Shown one piece after another: positions 25,592 through 37,787 of a DNA stretch of 64,000 nt. The notes below the pieces were generated by a model. That model searched no databases. It had not been told where the DNA came from and worked only from the letters and a program-made list of their open reading frames with translations. The stretch is from Blasia pusilla (taxonomy: Eukaryota; Marchantiophyta; Marchantiopsida; Blasiales): NCBI GenBank assembly GCA_050084515.1, contig CM114271.1, forward strand, positions 55,056,001 through 55,120,000. The letters are read 5' to 3'. The translations under genes and the position numbers were made by a program. Each line of letters begins with the position of its first letter. The stretch's first letter is position 1.

Positions 25592-27262
25592 CTATTCGGG
25601 AATCATTTGCTCAGAATCTACATCCTGCCCATCGTCCACTTGGGGTTTGGGTGGGGTTGGACCACCACCTGACTGCTTCTTCTTGAGGCCACTCAGAATG
25701 TCATCAATTCTCAAAAGCATGGAAGCTGCTTCGATCGCCGTCTTGAAGGTTTGCACCTTCACACCGTACGAATCCCAAATTCCGGCTATTTTCATGTCCG
25801 TGACGGCTCCAGTGTTGCCATCTATACCGATCATCCTGTTCTCGGAACTCGCATGCTTGGCTTGAAGGGCAGTCATAGTACGAATCACATTCACTCCACA
25901 ATTCTGAGCCAAAGTTCGTGGAATAACCTCAAAGGCTTTGGCAGCTGCACGGTAAGGCCACCGTTCTACGCTCTCAATTAAGGAGCCCTTCTGCGTCAGA
26001 ATGCTCGACACCGCCATCTCAGCGGCACCACCGCCAGGAACAAGCTTCGCATCTCTGATAACATTTCGGGCAACTCCCATAGCATCATGTAGATTTCTCT
26101 CGACCTCGTTCAGAAGATCTTTGCTAGCTCCTCTCAACAAGACCGTGCAAGCCTTGGGATCCTTGCAATCAATAATAAATGAAAAATACTCATCGCCAAT
26201 CTTTTGCACTTCAAAAAGTCCAGCGCCTAATCCAATGTCACTCTCCTGAAGCTCATCTGGTCGGTTAACAATGGTAGCTCCACACGCACGGGCAATCCTA
26301 TTATTGTCAGTCTTCCTCAGCCGCCTTATTGCGGAGATTCCGGCTTTACTCAGATAGTGGGATGCCAAATCACTGAGACCCTTCTCCGTTATCACAAGAT
26401 CGGGCTTGAACATTATAATTTGAGCGCAGATCTTCTCAATGAATTCTTCCTCCATCTTCAACAAAGTTGCCCAGTCCTCTTCCTTCATGAGCTCAGCGTT
26501 GGTCATATTCTCTCCCTTCTTATATTCCAAGGGACAGTCAAGAAGCATAATTCGGGGGTTCTTGATTCGCCGCCGCATTTTACCTGGGGCAACCACATCT
26601 TTGTTGAACATTACACCGCTGAGAACCTTTGAATCGTCAAGCTGACCACCGGGAATCTTTTCCACCTTGATATATTTCTTGATGTCCACCTCTCGTAGAC
26701 CGCTACCCAAATCTACCGCGATCGTTTTCACGGATGCGATGGCGAGGTCAGCAATCAGGGTTCCAAAACGACTGGTGAACTTCGTGCCGATGCAACTCTG
26801 CACGATATTGAGCATCATCTGCTTGTCGTCGATGTCGATGGGGAATGCGATTTCATCCAAGGCCTGAATGGCATGCTCGAGGGCCTGAGTGTAGGCCCTG
26901 CAAATGACAGTTGGATGAAACCCTTGCTCCAAGAACTGCTCAGCAACATACAGAAATTCCCCTGCCAAAATGATGACAGACGTAGTTCCATCGCCGACCT
27001 CCTCGTCTTGAGTCCGGCTAAGCTCTATCATTGTCTTGGCTGCTGGATGCGCCACATCTAACTCCCTAAGGATCGCATTTCCATCGTTAGTCAACACGAT
27101 CCCCCCACTGGCGTCCAAGAGCATCTTGAGCATGGACCGAGGCCCCAAAGTGGTCCGGATGATATCTGCGACGGCCTTGGAAGCCTGTATATTGGCATGA
27201 TGTACTTTGCTCCCTGACTCCCTCTTAGTGGAGTCATTCAAAACAAGCACCGGTGCGTGCAT
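25592..27262 (-). CDS. CCT3: T-complex chaperonin subunit gamma (CCT3/TCP1-gamma)
   Basis: Subunit of the cytosolic TRiC/CCT chaperonin, which folds actin, tubulin and other proteins using ATP. The protein is 556 residues, the normal length, starting MHAPVLVLNDSTKRESG and ending QMIPE. The gamma-type N-terminus with NTKRESG-like sequence is clear. Group II chaperonin ATPase motifs are present: LGPRSMLKMLLD (39-50), TNDGNAILREL (58-68) and GDGTTS (90-95). The C-terminal ATP-site motif is VPGGGAAEMAV, followed by the usual MKIAGIWDSYGVK stretch. The CDS has no introns, which is notable among intron-rich neighbours, but there are no frame breaks. A telo-box lies about 340 bp upstream. Confidence 0.96.
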   Translation of the reverse strand: MHAPVLVLNDSTKRESGSKVHHANIQASKAVADIIRTTLGPRSMLKMLLDASGGIVLTNDGNAILRELDVAHPAAKTMIELSRTQDEEVGDGTTSVIILAGEFLYVAEQFLEQGFHPTVICRAYTQALEHAIQALDEIAFPIDIDDKQMMLNIVQSCIGTKFTSRFGTLIADLAIASVKTIAVDLGSGLREVDIKKYIKVEKIPGGQLDDSKVLSGVMFNKDVVAPGKMRRRIKNPRIMLLDCPLEYKKGENMTNAELMKEEDWATLLKMEEEFIEKICAQIIMFKPDLVITEKGLSDLASHYLSKAGISAIRRLRKTDNNRIARACGATIVNRPDELQESDIGLGAGLFEVQKIGDEYFSFIIDCKDPKACTVLLRGASKDLLNEVERNLHDAMGVARNVIRDAKLVPGGGAAEMAVSSILTQKGSLIESVERWPYRAAAKAFEVIPRTLAQNCGVNVIRTMTALQAKHASSENRMIGIDGNTGAVTDMKIAGIWDSYGVKVQTFKTAIEAASMLLRIDDILSGLKKKQSGGGPTPPKPQVDDGQDVDSEQMIPE

Positions 27263-27601
27263 GGCTGCAGAAGTCTAATTCCTGGACCCGCCTGTGCTCC
27301 CCGTCTCTTCTTCCAACGCGAGCCTACAAACTACCTCTGCTTCAACTTCCAGAATCCCTCCGCGCGTCTGCCGTGTGCTGAGCAACAACTATCTTCGACC
27401 TCGGTCTCGCTTCACAGAATCCCCTCAGATCTGCTCCGCAATGACACTCCTCGCCTCCGATCGGTCGATGAATCAAGTTCCCGCACGAAAGAAAATCGTC
27501 TCGTCACGTCGAACACTTCAAGCTGCTGTCTCAAGGAATCGAAACTCTGGATCAAGCAGACCGTAGACATACGCTCGAAGTTCCCCGCCAAAACCTAACC
27601 T

Positions 27602-27610
27602 AAACCCTAA
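27602..27610 (+). promoter_or_regulatory. Telo-box upstream of CCT3
   Basis: AAACCCTAA, preceded by the related AACCTAACC, lies about 340 bp upstream of the CCT3 start. Motifs of this type occur in promoters of plant growth-linked genes. Activity is inferred from position only. Confidence 0.45.
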
Positions 27611-28472
27611 CGGAATCCCGTTCGCGTCAGCTGTTAACACACCACGTACAAATCCCTAACAGGGAAAATGTCTCCGTCCAACACGGAACTCGTGTCTGTT
27701 CTAAAGACGTTTGCGAATAGGAGACGTAACTCCGTCCACCGGCAGAACCAGATGCCATTCCGCGGAAATTAGGGCGTGTCAAAGTTTGTCCCGTGAGGAG
27801 GGCTGGCTATTACTACCCAGTGTACAGTTTTGGGGTACCACTTATAAGTGGCCTTAATAGGTTTAGGAGGGAGAGGTTCATCATGGACTCAATTTTTAAG
27901 TGGCATTGAGTTTTTAGTCTTTAGTGGTGGTAGTTATGTGGGCATATATTATCTATAATATTAAAAGAAGATGGCATTTGAGAACCTTGTCCTCTTACGT
28001 TGAGACATATATTTTTGCCTCTTCTGGTGTTGACACGCGTTATATACCATCTCCCTAAACCTTCCCTAAGTCTCAACCAATCTCCCAAAATCACTTGCCT
28101 ATAATTCACTCCCAGAAGAGTGTGTCGATTATTTCCTCAAGATGTGTTTCGAATGGTTCTTTAGCTCAAAATTGAAATATTGCCCAACACACATCATAAT
28201 TAATCCCTTGTTTATGGACCAAAGTGGACAGGAAGGGAGAGGGTCCCCCCTCCCTTATAGATACATCTAGGGTTGTCCATGGGAATCCCATCTTCCTTAT
28301 CATCCACTTTGGATGCTTGATTTTGGCCCCAACCCAAAGGTGGTTCGCGACCTATGGACTTGTGTGACTAGATATCCCCCACGATGGCTTGGCGAAGTCT
28401 TCCTAAAGATTCCACAACTCCTAACCCCCGAAACGCATCTTGGAGCTTGGACCTGTCTTTTATGTGTCTTAG
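27611..28472. other. Intergenic DNA with a Helitron-like start
   Basis: At 27952, TCTATAATATTAAAAGAAG preceded by A resembles Helitron 5' termini. No hairpin/CTRR end was paired with it. No gene is supported. Confidence 0.35.
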
Positions 28473-28870
28473 TGTTGCGACCCTCATAACCAAATGAGCG
28501 CGCCAAGTGGAACATCCAAACTCTAGCAGGCTCACGTTATGATGGTTTGCGCTTTGGAGAGGTCTCAAGAAGAGACAAGTTAGGAAACACAAGTGCGAGA
28601 CTTGAGCAAGGCTAGCGTTTCAAGTGTTTCATTTGTTTATGGTCACAAATAATGAAAGCGGAACCAAATGCAAACCCAGACTTGAGAGGAGTCAAGTCTA
28701 GGATGAGACGTGACCAAAAGGTGAGAACCAAATTTGAGACGTGGCTAGTGTTTGGGTTTTTCTACGCATTTTTTACCTTGACTCTTATTCCCAAGATGCA
28801 CTTGGAACAAATATATTTGCACTAGAAATTTTATGCGGAGCCAATTCCAACGTGCCAAAGATCCCAGCAA
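28473..28870 (+). repeat. LTR fragment of the TGTCGCGACCC family
   Basis: Starts TGTTGCGACCCTCATAACC and continues through GACGTGGCTAGTGTTTGG and CCAATTCCAACG, parallel to 5843-6070 joined to 7102-7250. It is truncated on the right. It gives the uninterrupted order that proves the nested insertion at 6071-7101. Confidence 0.7.
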
Positions 28871-28959
28871 TCGCATTAGCAGAGGCTGAAGCACCCCCTC
28901 CCGCAACCATGTCCGTAGAGTCCAATCTAGCATTGCGCACGGTGATTGGATAGCCTGAG

Positions 28960-29740
28960 CCTCTATCACCCCCTAAGTGACGTTGATCAACCGGCGTAAG
29001 CGAGTCTAAGCCTCACGCAAACTCTCACCCGGGCGCCTCTGGAAGTCGTGGATGCTCTGCAACTTCTTCGTCTGTACCCCCTAGTAGCTCGCCCTCAACT
29101 TAACAAAGAACTCAACCACAAGGTTGAACCTGGGACAAACCTGACTAGACGATGCAACTACTCCAGTGTGAGTGACTCTCCACACTTTTCCTCCTCATCT
29201 GGGAAGGGCTCCGTCCATGACACCTAGTGTGGGTTATAATAGAGTCGCCATGCCTCAATCTCGTGGGCATATCTGTGGGAGAACTCATGGTAATCGTCTA
29301 TGGGCGCCCCCTCTAAATGGTAGAACATACCTTTCCATGGTGTAAGCAGGTTGAACTCTCTAGAGTTCCTAGCCCGTTGTGAGTCACACCAACTCCTAAA
29401 CTCCGCAATGAAGTCGTGTAGCTCTATAGTGCCTATAGCACCCGAAAACCTAGGCGGTCTTCTATCCCGGTGGTCCATCTCGTACGCCCAACTGGTAGGA
29501 CCACTCAATGTGTATGGTGGATCACTAACACACTCCTCTACATGCTCCCCCTCGTGTGAAGACCACACAGAAGGAGATCGAGGTGGTCTCTCACGTGGAG
29601 ATCCTCGAAACCCCGTACCACTCCGGGTAAACCCTCTAGAGCTACTCTCAAGTACACTTCTTCGCCTCTCAAAATCCCGAAAGCACGCCGTGATGGCCCT
29701 CCTGCCCCTCTCACACGATCACTCTCAATCTCACAAATAA
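28960..29740 (-). pseudogene. Retrotransposon gag fragment
   Basis: The best part is 29568-29224, with PPRFSGAIGTIELHDFIAEF, FNLLTPWKGMFYHLEG and YHEFSHRYAHEIEAW. This pattern is typical of Ty3/gypsy gag (a P-x-F-x-G start, a Trp-containing helix, then a Y-x-x-F helix). Coding continues only in fragments on either side, with stops downstream near 29000-29200. The adjacent LTR fragment points the other way, so this is a rearranged or nested remnant. Whether it belongs to the methyltransferase-bearing family cannot be told from this piece. Confidence 0.6.
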
Positions 29741-32700
29741 TCCCTCAATCACTCAAACTAAACATGCGGCACTCAATCTACACTCTCTCATTGAGACGTG
29801 TGTTGTGCGACAACAAGCAGCGTGGTGCGGCAAATCAACTGATCTATCATCTCATCAATAAACCATCCTCAACTCCAGACATCCCACATAAGTCTATATC
29901 CCCTAAACCCATACATCGTCGATGCTCCTAGCATCGGTACGAAACCCAATATCCCAAATAACTTCCCCATACCCAAAAATCCCTCACACGTGTAGGGTAA
30001 GAGACCAGAACGGATAACCTGACAATAATATCGATGTCGCTCCTCGGCAACTGAAAATCTTGACCCCAACTTGGTCGTGAAGACAACTCCTCCTCGATGT
30101 GCGGTGCAGGTCCTCCTAAATCCGGTTCGGCACAAGCGGCACGAAACGGCCACAAATAGTACGGCACTCGGGAATAGGATGCGGCACTCGATTGCATATC
30201 CTCTTAAATCAGAAATTCACATACTCTGCTCCTTAGTGAAGGAGCGGCTCTGTGATCGAGATGGTGCTGTGCATCCACGAGCGGCGCGGCAATCGGCGGG
30301 GCATTGCGGCTACGGGCGTCACGGCACGGTATTCGATCGTCGTCGAGCCGCTACCAATCACAGCATAGCATCATGAAATGAAAACTCAAACACCATATCC
30401 CGAGATCACCTACCATAACTAGTTGATGACGAAACTGCGCTGATGGTTGCGGCCAAAACAAAGTACGTCATGGGGACGCAAGTCAGTGAATCAACGGTCA
30501 TCGTGGAAGACCCTCCACTCTGTAATGGCGTCAATGGCAACCAAGGGTGGACAACGGCCGAACGTACCTCTAAGCAATGCTAAGCGATGGCGGCGGCCGA
30601 CGGTTGACGATGGACGGCGGACTGTTGATGGTGACGGCAGACCATTGATAATGATGGCTGAACGTCGACGGAGACTGATTTAGGGTTTGAACAATTTAAC
30701 CCTAAAAATCACCTAGCAATGGCAATTTTGCAAGATTGATCATAACTTTTTTTCTTGCAACTCCAAATTGCGCATCGTTTGTTGCACAACGTGCACAGCT
30801 TTACGATCTACGACGGCGTCAAAAAATATTTTGAATCGCACACTCCAGTAAAAATTGACGGGGACTGTCGTAAAGCACAACATCTCTTTCTCCTACACAA
30901 AATGTGGCAGCGCTTCCGCGCTGATATCTCCCAAAAAAAATGTAAAACCTGTGAGAACACAAATCAGCAAGCTACATGGTGCTCCCGAGAGCACCGACAT
31001 GGAGCAATCTGCCCCCATACTCAATTCCTATCGAAAATTGGGCAGCGCTTCCGCGTGCCACTCTCCCGTACAAAAAATCAGCAAAGCAAAATAGCAAACT
31101 CGCACGGCTCTTGCTCCGGTGAGCACTCCCATGAGCCATGAAGCGGGGAACACGGTCCCCCAACCTGCACCAAACATTGAGCAACCAGCGAGCTCCCCCA
31201 TAAAGCTCTCTCACTCACTCATTCTCTCTTTGTAAAATAAGATCCAATCCCTCTCAACACCATAGCTCTCAAATGTATGCACTCTCACATGTCTCTCTCA
31301 ATGTCAAACCAAACCCATTCTCCTAATGAGAGGCTTGGGTTACACACACAAGGCAAGCAAGATCATAGCTCCGCCGCTTCATGCCAAGAGGTTCAACAAA
31401 GAGAGAATGAGCACTCAAGCTCTCTCTTCTTGAGGTATATTCCTCCCCTCTCCCAAGCTCTCTCCATGGTAACCTATGCTCCCGAGTCACCTACTTGGCT
31501 CTTGATCTGATCTGATATAGGAGCTCAAGGGCCACTTTCCAAAAATATAAAGGTGATCATATACTCAAGATGGTACTTACCTGAAATAGTAAGTTCTTCA
31601 ATATGGCTCCAAATGAGCCGAAACGAGGGGAAAACGTGCTCTCTCAGGTTTCCCGAGGCCTGAATAGATCATCCTCAACCTCTTGAGTCCATCCTCCACT
31701 ACTCGCGAAGGCGCTCTACTATATTTCACTGATCTATCCTAAAAGACGTGACAAGGCTTATAGCAAAACCCTCTAAACTTGCTCGATCGTTGTAGTTTAG
31801 AGTCACAACGTGTGACCAAGCCTTGCTCATTTTCTCAACCTTAAATTTCCCATATTCTGACATCCAATACTCTACCATTTGTTCCCACTCCAATGCCCTT
31901 GTTTCGGGGTGGCAAGGGACTTCTCAATAACCCTCATTTTTCAGCTAGTAGGCCTTCAAACTGGACCTCTCGAATTTCAAGAGTTTGGCAAATTTTTTTT
32001 AAATAATTTTGAACCCAATTAATGTTGGTGCACCGACATAGATATAGGATTCATTTATATAGCTGGTAACTATTGCCATACTCACAAGGTCTTGTCTACT
32101 TATCTCGATGCATGACAAGTGAAGATATCGCATGAAGCATAATTTCAAATCACTCAACCAAGGCTTATATGAGGGCTCATAACTATGTACCTTGGTTTTT
32201 CGATGCCCATTTGGCATTAGCTCGCAACGGGGTTTCAAATTCAGATCCTTACGTTCATTAACTTCATTGGTCCAAACTTCAGGCTTGGACCTACTTGCCC
32301 TTCCCCTCCATAAGTAGGAAAAATATAACAATATGGAAATATATATGCCACAGGTTACATAAAGTAGCAAAAACTACCGTTTTTTACAATGTATAAATTG
32401 CACAATCTCAAATGGTAGAGTTCCATCTACCCTTAGGAATATCTAGGAAACCCCTAAGGCTTCTGTTGGCATTCATGGCTGCTTCCAACCGCCCTTGGAA
32501 ATCAAGCATCCATGAAACACCGTTGGCTGAAAGAGCTTCATGAGACCCTTAGTTTAATGCACCATAAAATTAACACACATAAACTAAGTGAGCAACGGTA
32601 AAAAAACATAAAGAATACATCAATTGATATGTTTTTTCCTTGAGTTTTTGGTCATAAGACACACTACATCATAAAACTAATACTTACAAATAACACCCAT

Positions 32701-33199
32701 GGTTGTTGTGAGGATACACTACTACCATCCTATTATTTTTTTTGTCCATAAGCAGGCCATGTACCATATCCTTGAGGTGGGTGTGTTAGGAAAAACCACC
32801 CACCTAAATTGGGCTTCCATTGCATCCCACCCAAATGGCCATGCCTCACTAGGATATGGTGGCGGAGGACCACCTTGACCTTAATTACTACCGTCTGGAG
32901 ATGTGTTCCAAGGTCAAGGAATGTAGGGAGAAGTTTCACTTGCATGGCCGTCTTCCGTGTGTTCGAGGGGATTTTGCAATATTCAAGAGAGAATCATCAC
33001 ATAAATATTAACTATCATCCCACAAATCCAAGTGTAGGAAAAAAACACATCACGATATGAAAATAGAAGAGCAAGAAAATTACCCATGACTCGCATAGTT
33101 GATCATGATCAAGTTGATCTTCTTGATGTACGTCTATTATAATCCTCCTCTTTACTAGAAGAAATCATGCCAATGTGATTTCTTCCATCAGTGGAACGA
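29741..33199. other. Intergenic DNA without recognisable genes
   Basis: About 29800-30700 is GC-richer, with GCGGC/ACGG-rich non-coding sequence. About 30720-31800 contains two related blocks around GCAGCGCTTCCGCG (about 30906 and 31042). The rest is AT-rich. Open stretches match no family I recognise. Confidence 0.4.
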
Positions 33200-34340
33200 G
33201 TTTTTCTACTCTGCTCTACTTTGTAGTGTTTGTTTCAGATCTGAAACCTCTCTCTTATCATGCCAATTACCCTCATGGACTTACCTGCATGAGGGCATGC
33301 ACCGTAAAATTATTAAAAGTAGTGAAGATGTTTACACTCTAATAAAAGCCCATGCTATCAAGAACTTGTGGGGACACGTTCATTTGTTTGAAATGCTTGC
33401 TAAGAAACCTTACATTCTTCAACTTGAATTAAAAAAATTATGAATGAGATATTTCTTACAAGTATAAATGAGACCTGAACCTCATGTATTTCATCTCAGC
33501 AAACAAATTCACACCAAGACATCTCTACTTTAAACAATGAACAACATGCTCTTTTCAAGATTCTAGAGAATCTAAAATCAGGCTTAATCCTTTAATCCTC
33601 TTGGTTGTAGAAAATCATATTTTATAAATTTTATGCACAAAGTCTAGAGACATGCAGAACTCTGTCCATTGCTAACAGCCACTACTAGTATTGCTGCAGT
33701 TAGGCTTCATAATGATGCCACTAATGTCCACTCTGCGTTTAGTATACCAATTAGAGGTGATCTACCCCAAATGCATGCATCTTAAGATTAAAATCTGCTC
33801 AAGTTATTGTCATAGATGAATGTTCCATGCTTACTCCTAAACTTGTCTAAATAGTGCCATGCAGTTGAATGAGAATTCATCTTATGGACACAGTCGTCCA
33901 TCTTAGTTGGTGATATGTGTCAATGCCTCCAATTTGTAACCACATAAACACTAGTTTTTGCATTAGTTGCCATCTAACTTCATCCACATTTTTTAAAAGA
34001 TTCAGACTTATGAATTTTCCACACCCATGAGGCATTCAAAAGACCCATATTATCTTCAATTTCTCAATTCTTTGAGACAAACAATGCCTAGTAGCTTCAA
34101 CTTGACCAATGTTTATCTCAGAACTTTGTCTTAGAGAACAAGGCTATTGATTTCATTCACGCTGACATCGCGATAATATAATATGTACCAGATCACCACT
34201 CTACAACAGGAGTCCAACAGCAACAGTCTTCACGTGAGGTTTGTACCTACTCATGTTGATCCTTCTCAACCAACCACTATTTTCTGCTCAGATCCACTAA
34301 CCCTATATTAGCAGGTTCTTGTCAACTACCTGGATTTTGC
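33200..34340 (+). pseudogene. PIF1-like helicase remnant (transposon-derived)
   Basis: Translated fragments show AAVRLHNDATNVHSAFSIPI (about 33695-33755), a motif typical of PIF1 helicases after Walker A, and then AQVIVIDECSMLTPKLV with the Walker B Asp-Glu at about 33815-33820. A GD-containing segment follows near 33908. Stops and frame changes throughout show decay. PIF1-type helicases of this sort occur in Helitrons and in related cellular genes. No Rep domain was found next to it, so the parent element is uncertain. Confidence 0.6.
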
Positions 34341-34671
34341 CAGTATGATCCTCAATGAAATTAACGCTCAGGAGGTAGATATCAGGCCACGTTACATAGC
34401 TCCAACAGAGAACCAGATGAAATACTTAGATAATCTAAGTATCATGCCATGTTTTTGGGAACATGGAGTTACTGGCAGGCAGATTCAAAGTTATATAAAT
34501 CAAGGCTAGATGTGGGACTCCAAGTTCCGTCGAATTCACAAGGATGGACCAACATCAAGTAAAATCCATTACTCCATTCAATCTTATAATAGTCTCATAT
34601 ATTTCCATTATTCACACTTCAAAAATCTTACTTCTTAATCCGCTACATATGCAAGAATACAGAAGGAAGCC

Positions 34672-35076
34672 TTGAAGTTTAGAAACGTAGACTTCAAAGA
34701 GGCTATTCGTACAATGAAACATACAACCCGTTTGTTCAATCTCATAAGCGATGGGATACGTTTAGATCAGCTTATGACACTTAGGCACGAGATGCATATA
34801 CCACTCAGCATGTTGCTTGACCTATCTTCTGTCAAGGCAACTCAACTCATTGAACGCATGAAAGCTGCACGAGATGATGGTCAATTGCATGATTTTGTTC
34901 CATTGCCTATCGATCTAGATAACCCCTTTCAACTCCAGTTATTTCCAAACTTCAATGGTGTCATCATTGTTTCATCTACTCCGGCCTACCAGTTGGAGCA
35001 TCACAAGCTTCCACATCTATTTTATCAGCAGGCAATCCAGTTCATATCCCAAATGCACCACTCCCTTCATAAGTGA
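34672..35076 (+). CDS. Hypothetical protein, 134 residues
   Basis: An open frame starting MKFRNVDFKEAIRTMKHTTR. I do not recognise a family. It is rich in His, Leu and Gln, with no signal peptide or membrane segment. It lies just after the PIF1-like remnant on the same strand, so it may be another decayed transposon piece rather than a gene. Confidence 0.25.
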   Translation: MKFRNVDFKEAIRTMKHTTRLFNLISDGIRLDQLMTLRHEMHIPLSMLLDLSSVKATQLIERMKAARDDGQLHDFVPLPIDLDNPFQLQLFPNFNGVIIVSSTPAYQLEHHKLPHLFYQQAIQFISQMHHSLHK

Positions 35077-37787
35077 ATGCCTCTTATGATCCAAATCTTC
35101 TTGTGATCTCTCCAAACAAGCGCAAATGTGCCTGATTACAAGATGACTTCCCTTTTAGGTGAGACTTCAATTGACTTCTATTCATGCATTTCAAGTTACT
35201 CAAATATCAACTACCATTGACACTAATCTTTTTTTAAATGTATGGCTGCAGATTTTTTTCAATCACCAGTCACGATAACATCAAGTTTTCAAGATAGCTA
35301 TTCTGATTTTGAGTTCTGAGTTTTTTAGTGTTGGGTTTTCTTGAACTTTGTGATTAAGTTGTAGCCAATTTTGGACATTCAATGGTGCAAATTTGATCAT
35401 ACTGTATACCACACTACTTTATTTCACACCAGGATTTTCCATTCACAATTGCAACAAAGTTCTTTGCAATTCACTTGTTGCACATTTGCTTCAGTTTTCT
35501 CTTAAGTTTCATTGAATTTTAGCTTTCAATACAAAGTGGTTCATCTAGGCATCTTCATTTTCTACCAATTTGTCTTGATGATTTTATTTCTGTTATACTT
35601 TCTTTCCTTCTTATTTGTACCCACGTTTCATTTCTATATTCCATTGTTACTCATTGTCTTTTCATCTACTCAACAACGTGAATTATATGCTCCACATGTC
35701 TAGTATACATGTACTCAATTTTCACTCACATCTTTTTCATTCTTACGTTTTCTAGTTGTTGAGCGTTTATTTCAAATGAAAATTTTCAATGGTTTCTCAC
35801 CCTAAACTTTGCTGCTTTCCAAAGTTCAGTACTAACTCTACTGAATGAATTCAATTTGCAGAGATCCGGACCACACTTGTGCCGACCTAGTCATCGTGGA
35901 CCATTCCATCAGGTGAACAATTCATCGCATGCATCTCAACACAACAACAACGACAACCAGGATTTCAACATCCACATGAACAACATCCATGGAAATACTA
36001 TTTAGGAAGACCAAGTCCCATCTACTCTAGGACGGGACATAGATTCATTTCAACCTACACAGGATAGACTTGTTACTATGTCTACAGAGATCGTAGAGTT
36101 AAATAGCCTTCTCAATTCATCTCTTAGAAGCAACCAACTACATGTTAATGAGATTCATTCTTTGAAAAATTAGCTCCAAGATGCAAAGGACCAAGTTGAT
36201 GGACTTGCAAGGAATCTTGGTCCTCTCCTCAATGATAATCTTGCACTTGCTCTTCAGCTTAGCATTATTGAGTCAATGTTGAGAGAGTATAGGGGATAGT
36301 TCAAAAGTTAATGTGGAGGATTACAACAATAACATTTATGTTACTACATTTCTATGCCGTTTCTGTTTATGTAGGCATTCAACATTTCAGGTTCTATGCC
36401 ATGTTGAGTTGATTGATAAACTTCATTGAAATCAGCTCTACCTTTGCTTTCAATAATTATCAGGGTTTGCACGGGGGCGATCAGTATTTTCTTTCACATG
36501 TACCTCACTTGTCTAAATTCTCATTTTACTTGAACTTCTTTGTTGTGGATTCCATGATCACCTACAATGCACATTGCAGCTCTTTCAATTTCTCAATCCT
36601 TTTCATGTGTACACACAATATGTCCCTTAATCTTTTTCTGTCCACATCACAAGCTTACAACCTGCATTCACTATCAGACTACTAATCCTATCACAAGCTT
36701 ACAACCTGCATTCACTATCAGACTACTAATCCTACCTTTCCTGCTGCAAAACCCAACTTATGTTCTTTGTCAAAAAGACCTGTTAAATATTGACATCTCC
36801 TTATCATCTCTAATCTCTATGCACACCTTTTTTATCTACTCGATATCACTTTATGTTTCATTCTTAACCCAAGCATTAAACTAATGTCCGATCATCTACT
36901 AAAATTTTCAAAACCCACTAAAGTAAGGCTAACACCAACGTTGATGCCAAATTAATGCCTATATAAGGCCTCATCCTAAATATCCACCAATAATGCTCTC
37001 ATTCACTTTCTACTACCACTATATAAAGCTACACATTCAATCATCATAATTTCTCTTCAAATCTTGACTAAATTTTTTCTTTCCTTATATGCACTTCCTC
37101 CGATCCCACTAATTAAAAATAAACCAACAATAATGTAATAAATTTTTTAGCTCTTCTTTATACCATTACTTGGTCGCACCAAATTCAGAATATTTTCTCA
37201 CCCCAACCATATTTTTTCACACTATATGGGTCGCATACTTTTTAAGTGCAAGAGATAAAAATCTGGACCCTCGAGATAGAAAAACCACCTACAAAATAGT
37301 GAAATAAACAGGGGTTTTAATGAGTTGAAAAAGCACTAGAAAAGACATAATAAATTGATAATGATTTCTCAATATAAAAGAAAAAAGAAAAATAAAGGAC
37401 GGTAAAGAAAAGTATGCCCTCCGTCGAGGTGGGAGACGGAGGTGGTAGGGACACTTGTCGTGGTAGTAGGAGTTAACATGAGTTTAGGCTGCGAGTCATC
37501 AAGGCTCATTCTTTACGAGCATCGATGTATGTTGATTCAGCCGCGTCTTGAATCTCCATCGCACTCGTACAAGTATTTTCGCGTAGTACCTCTCACGGGC
37601 CTTCTGCCTCCACATCAGACGACCATGCGAAACAAAATGCGGTTTAAAGCAGTATCGTCGTAGGGTGATGCACGTAATAATGCGGGTGCTAGAAATGGGT
37701 CGAGAAATTTGCGGGTGAGTTGGTGGAGAATTCGGCATGCGCTCGTAAGGAGGGAAGGTTGGGTGGTAGTGGAGTTGGAGAGGGACA
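35077..37787. other. AT-rich intergenic DNA, upstream of cycloartenol synthase
   Basis: No gene is supported. The stretch near 36060-36300 has a weak plus-strand open frame with heptad-like leucines (TEIVELNSLLNSSL), possibly a coiled-coil fragment of a dead element. The last ~350 bp are GC-richer and should contain the promoter and 5' leader of the sterol gene. Confidence 0.4.
36647..36734 (+). repeat. 44-bp tandem duplication
   Basis: Two adjacent copies of TCACAAGCTTACAACCTGCA... (36647-36690 and 36691-36734) are identical as read. This indicates a recent local duplication. Confidence 0.85.

Noticed and set aside
25554-26645. Several plus-strand open stretches opposite CCT3
   Set aside because: Antisense shadows of a conserved coding region.
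30400-31140. Possible coding exons in the GC-rich stretch
   Set aside because: The open frames are short, repeat GCGG/ACGG strings and match no family.
36060-36300. Leucine-rich coiled-coil-like frame
   Set aside because: Interrupted by stops and lacking a start or partner exons; too weak to call a gene.
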